Positions 62,513-64,000 of a stretch of 64,000 nt of DNA are shown here, piece after piece. The first letter of the stretch is position 1; each line of letters begins with the position of its first letter. The notes below the pieces were generated by a model that worked only from the letters and a program-made list of their open reading frames with translations, made no database searches and was not told where the DNA came from. Location: assembly GCA_034408895.1 (NCBI GenBank), contig JAWXCI010000051.1, forward strand, positions 1 to 64,000, given 5' to 3'. This DNA is from UBA4660 sp034408895 (GTDB lineage: Bacteria > Bacteroidota > Bacteroidia > Flavobacteriales_D > Sanyastnellaceae). A program made the position numbers and the translations under genes.

Positions 62513-63439
62513 GTGGCAGAACCTCAAAAGAAATTCAAGGCGTGGATGAGTGCTATGCGGCTGCGTACGCTTCCGCTGGCGGCTTCTTGCGTACTGGTTG
62601 GAAGCGCTTTGGGTTGGAATACTTCCGCACAACCTATACTCATTCTTCTTCTTGCTCTGTTCACTTCATGGCTATTGCAAATTCTGTCTAACCTGGCGAA
62701 TGATTATGGAGACCACACTCATGGTGCCGACAATGAAAATCGGGTAGGGCCAACACGAGCACTACAAAGCGGAGTCATTTCGAAATCGGAAATGTTTCGC
62801 GCAATCATCATTTGTGCATCACTGACATTTGTGAGTGGCATTGCATTACTCTGGTTCGCTATGGGGAAAGCAGGATTGTTTGCCGAAGCACTGGTGCTAC
62901 TTGCCATTGGGGTGGCATCAATCACAGCGGCTATCAAATACACATCAGGAAAAAACCCTTATGGATATCGTGGATTTGGCGACCTGTTTGTTTTCTTCTT
63001 TTTCGGGATTGTCGGAGTGTGCGGCTCCGCCTTTCTGCATGATACCCACTTTGATTGGCGATGGCTTCTGCCAGCAAGTTCAATTGGCCTGTTCGCAACT
63101 GCGGTTCTCAATCTTAACAACCTGCGCGATCATGTAAATGACAGAGCAAGCGGCAAGAAAACTCTTGTAGTGATTATGGGTTTTAACCGTGCCAAGTGGT
63201 ACCATTTATTTCTTATTTCGACAGGGTGGTTTTGCATCGCGGTTCTTTTTTCGTTGCAAGCTGAAACAAAATTCATTGGGTGGATTTTCATTCCATTAAC
63301 TGTGATGCTCCTCAACATCCGGAATGTTTTTCGCTGTACCCAACCGGTAGCACTGGATCCCGAACTGAAGAAAATCGCACTCAGCACTTTCCTGTTTGCG
63401 TTGCTTTTTTTTCTTTCTGTAGGGCTTCGCATTTTTTAA
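62513..63439 (+). CDS. menA: 1,4-dihydroxy-2-naphthoate polyprenyltransferase
   Basis: An integral-membrane UbiA-family prenyltransferase attaching the polyprenyl tail to DHNA to form demethylmenaquinone. It has 308 residues with eight or nine hydrophobic spans. The MenA-type opening is MSAMRLRTLPLAASCVLVGS. The first Asp-rich motif is SNLANDYGDHTHGADNE (N-D-x-x-D) and the second is LNNLRDHVNDRASGKKTL; both bind the diphosphate through Mg2+. YTSGKNPYGYRGFGDLFVFF is also family-conserved. The start is GTG at 62513, the only codon preserving the N-terminus. The 107 bp to menB shows no terminator, so the three men genes may share a transcript. Confidence 0.94.
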   Translation: MAEPQKKFKAWMSAMRLRTLPLAASCVLVGSALGWNTSAQPILILLLALFTSWLLQILSNLANDYGDHTHGADNENRVGPTRALQSGVISKSEMFRAIIICASLTFVSGIALLWFAMGKAGLFAEALVLLAIGVASITAAIKYTSGKNPYGYRGFGDLFVFFFFGIVGVCGSAFLHDTHFDWRWLLPASSIGLFATAVLNLNNLRDHVNDRASGKKTLVVIMGFNRAKWYHLFLISTGWFCIAVLFSLQAETKFIGWIFIPLTVMLLNIRNVFRCTQPVALDPELKKIALSTFLFALLFFLSVGLRIF

Positions 63440-63504
63440 TGCGTCAACCATGTTTTTTCTAACTTCCTACTTTCACGCCCTGCACCTTATTGCCTTAAAC
63501 CACC

Positions 63505-64000
63505 ATGTCCCGTTCCTCCCGCCTTTTCGGTATTGATCTAGCTTATGTTATTGCCACACTGATGTGCGTTGCCATCAGTTATTTCTTCGTGGTGGGCGAC
63601 CGACTTCACTTTCTCAACCATGTCCATTACTTTCCATTGGTTGACATTTTTCCCGCCTTGTTTTTCTTCCTCAATGGCATGACTATTACGTTATCCATGC
63701 GCGACAATCATACTTCACAGCGAAAGTTGATTGCCTTCAACACCAGGAAGGGAACCATATTGTTGCTGCTGGGATTGGCGTTTGCAACCTTATGGTCGCT
63801 CAATATCCTTGTAGTTTGCGGAGTGTTCTACATACTCGCATCTTACGTTGCTCGTTTCAATACTGTAATTCTGCGTGTATTCGTAGTGTTCTGTGCAGTG
63901 ATGACCATTGTCCTAATCTCCTTTACCGAGGTGCACACGTCAGTTCGCTACCAGGGATTTAACCTCGAAGGCAGCGGCCTGTATGATCTAGCCTCTTTTT
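63505..64000 (+). CDS. Polytopic membrane protein, acyltransferase/HGSNAT-like (partial, 3' end outside window)
   Basis: ATG at 63505 opens a frame with no stop up to the window end (165 codons seen). It starts MSRSSRLFGIDLAYVIATLM and shows hydrophobic spans near residues 12-30, 48-65, 85-105, 106-125 and 126-145. A GIDLA-type beginning followed by HYFPLVDIFPALFFFLNGMT recalls membrane acyltransferases (heparan-alpha-glucosaminide N-acetyltransferase/DUF1624 or DUF418 type), which begin R-x-x-x-x-D-x-x-R-G. Here the usual Arg is missing. The identification is tentative. It starts 65 bp after menA. Confidence 0.55.
   Translation, partial: MSRSSRLFGIDLAYVIATLMCVAISYFFVVGDRLHFLNHVHYFPLVDIFPALFFFLNGMTITLSMRDNHTSQRKLIAFNTRKGTILLLLGLAFATLWSLNILVVCGVFYILASYVARFNTVILRVFVVFCAVMTIVLISFTEVHTSVRYQGFNLEGSGLYDLASF

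Overview
The window is a stretch of chromosome from a Bacteroidota bacterium, most likely in or near the Flavobacteriales. It encodes PorQ of the type IX secretion system (T9SS). Many secreted proteins end in a T9SS type A sorting domain (PNP...GxY...K/R tail). There is an ECF sigma/anti-sigma/DUF4252 cluster, a TonB-dependent receptor with a carboxypeptidase-regulatory N-terminus, and MenD/MenB/MenA for menaquinone. Shine-Dalgarno sites are mostly absent, and GTG or TTG starts are used (phoH, purC, porQ, menA, NUDIX regulator). No rRNA, CRISPR array, transposase or phage gene was seen.

Layout. 0-7.5 kb is housekeeping: the tail of a T9SS protein, P5C dehydrogenase, mazG, a SAM hydrolase, phoH (followed by the remnant of a four-helix-bundle gene), purC and a DUF1801 gene. 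7.5-12.8 kb is a decaying accessory patch. It holds a solitary type IIG-like restriction-methyltransferase with an in-frame ochre stop, a frameshifted T9SS-tail remnant, and a secreted protein with an in-frame amber stop. 13-17 kb is one giant BNR-propeller T9SS protein. 17-25.7 kb carries a tRNA(CAU), a TlpA-like thioredoxin protein, the sigma/anti-sigma/DUF4252/ABC cluster and porQ. 25.8-35.2 kb has a PH-domain membrane protein, a GH18 chitinase, a large alpha-2-macroglobulin and a PIN toxin/antitoxin pair.

35.4-44.4 kb is the most unusual part. It is a probable minus-strand operon of a TonB-dependent receptor and three secreted paralogues. Together these hold four copies of an approx. 240-residue domain that I do not recognise, plus cysteine/aspartate-rich repeats. 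One paralogue ends in a dockerin-like D-x-N-x-D-G tail shared with the chitinase 10 kb away, instead of a T9SS domain. 44.5-51 kb continues with surface proteins (DUF1028, FG-GAP/SprB-repeat), maf and ppa.

51-56.4 kb is a central-carbon block. A NUDIX-fold regulator with a damaged catalytic box is divergent from pfkA-gapA-sugar kinase-pgmB, with a palindrome between them. 56.5-64 kb holds priA, an NAD(P)-binding protein, menD-menB-menA and the start of a membrane protein cut by the window end. Where an ORF could begin at several codons, I chose starts by signal peptides and family lengths. Function calls rest on motif recognition by eye, with no database search.
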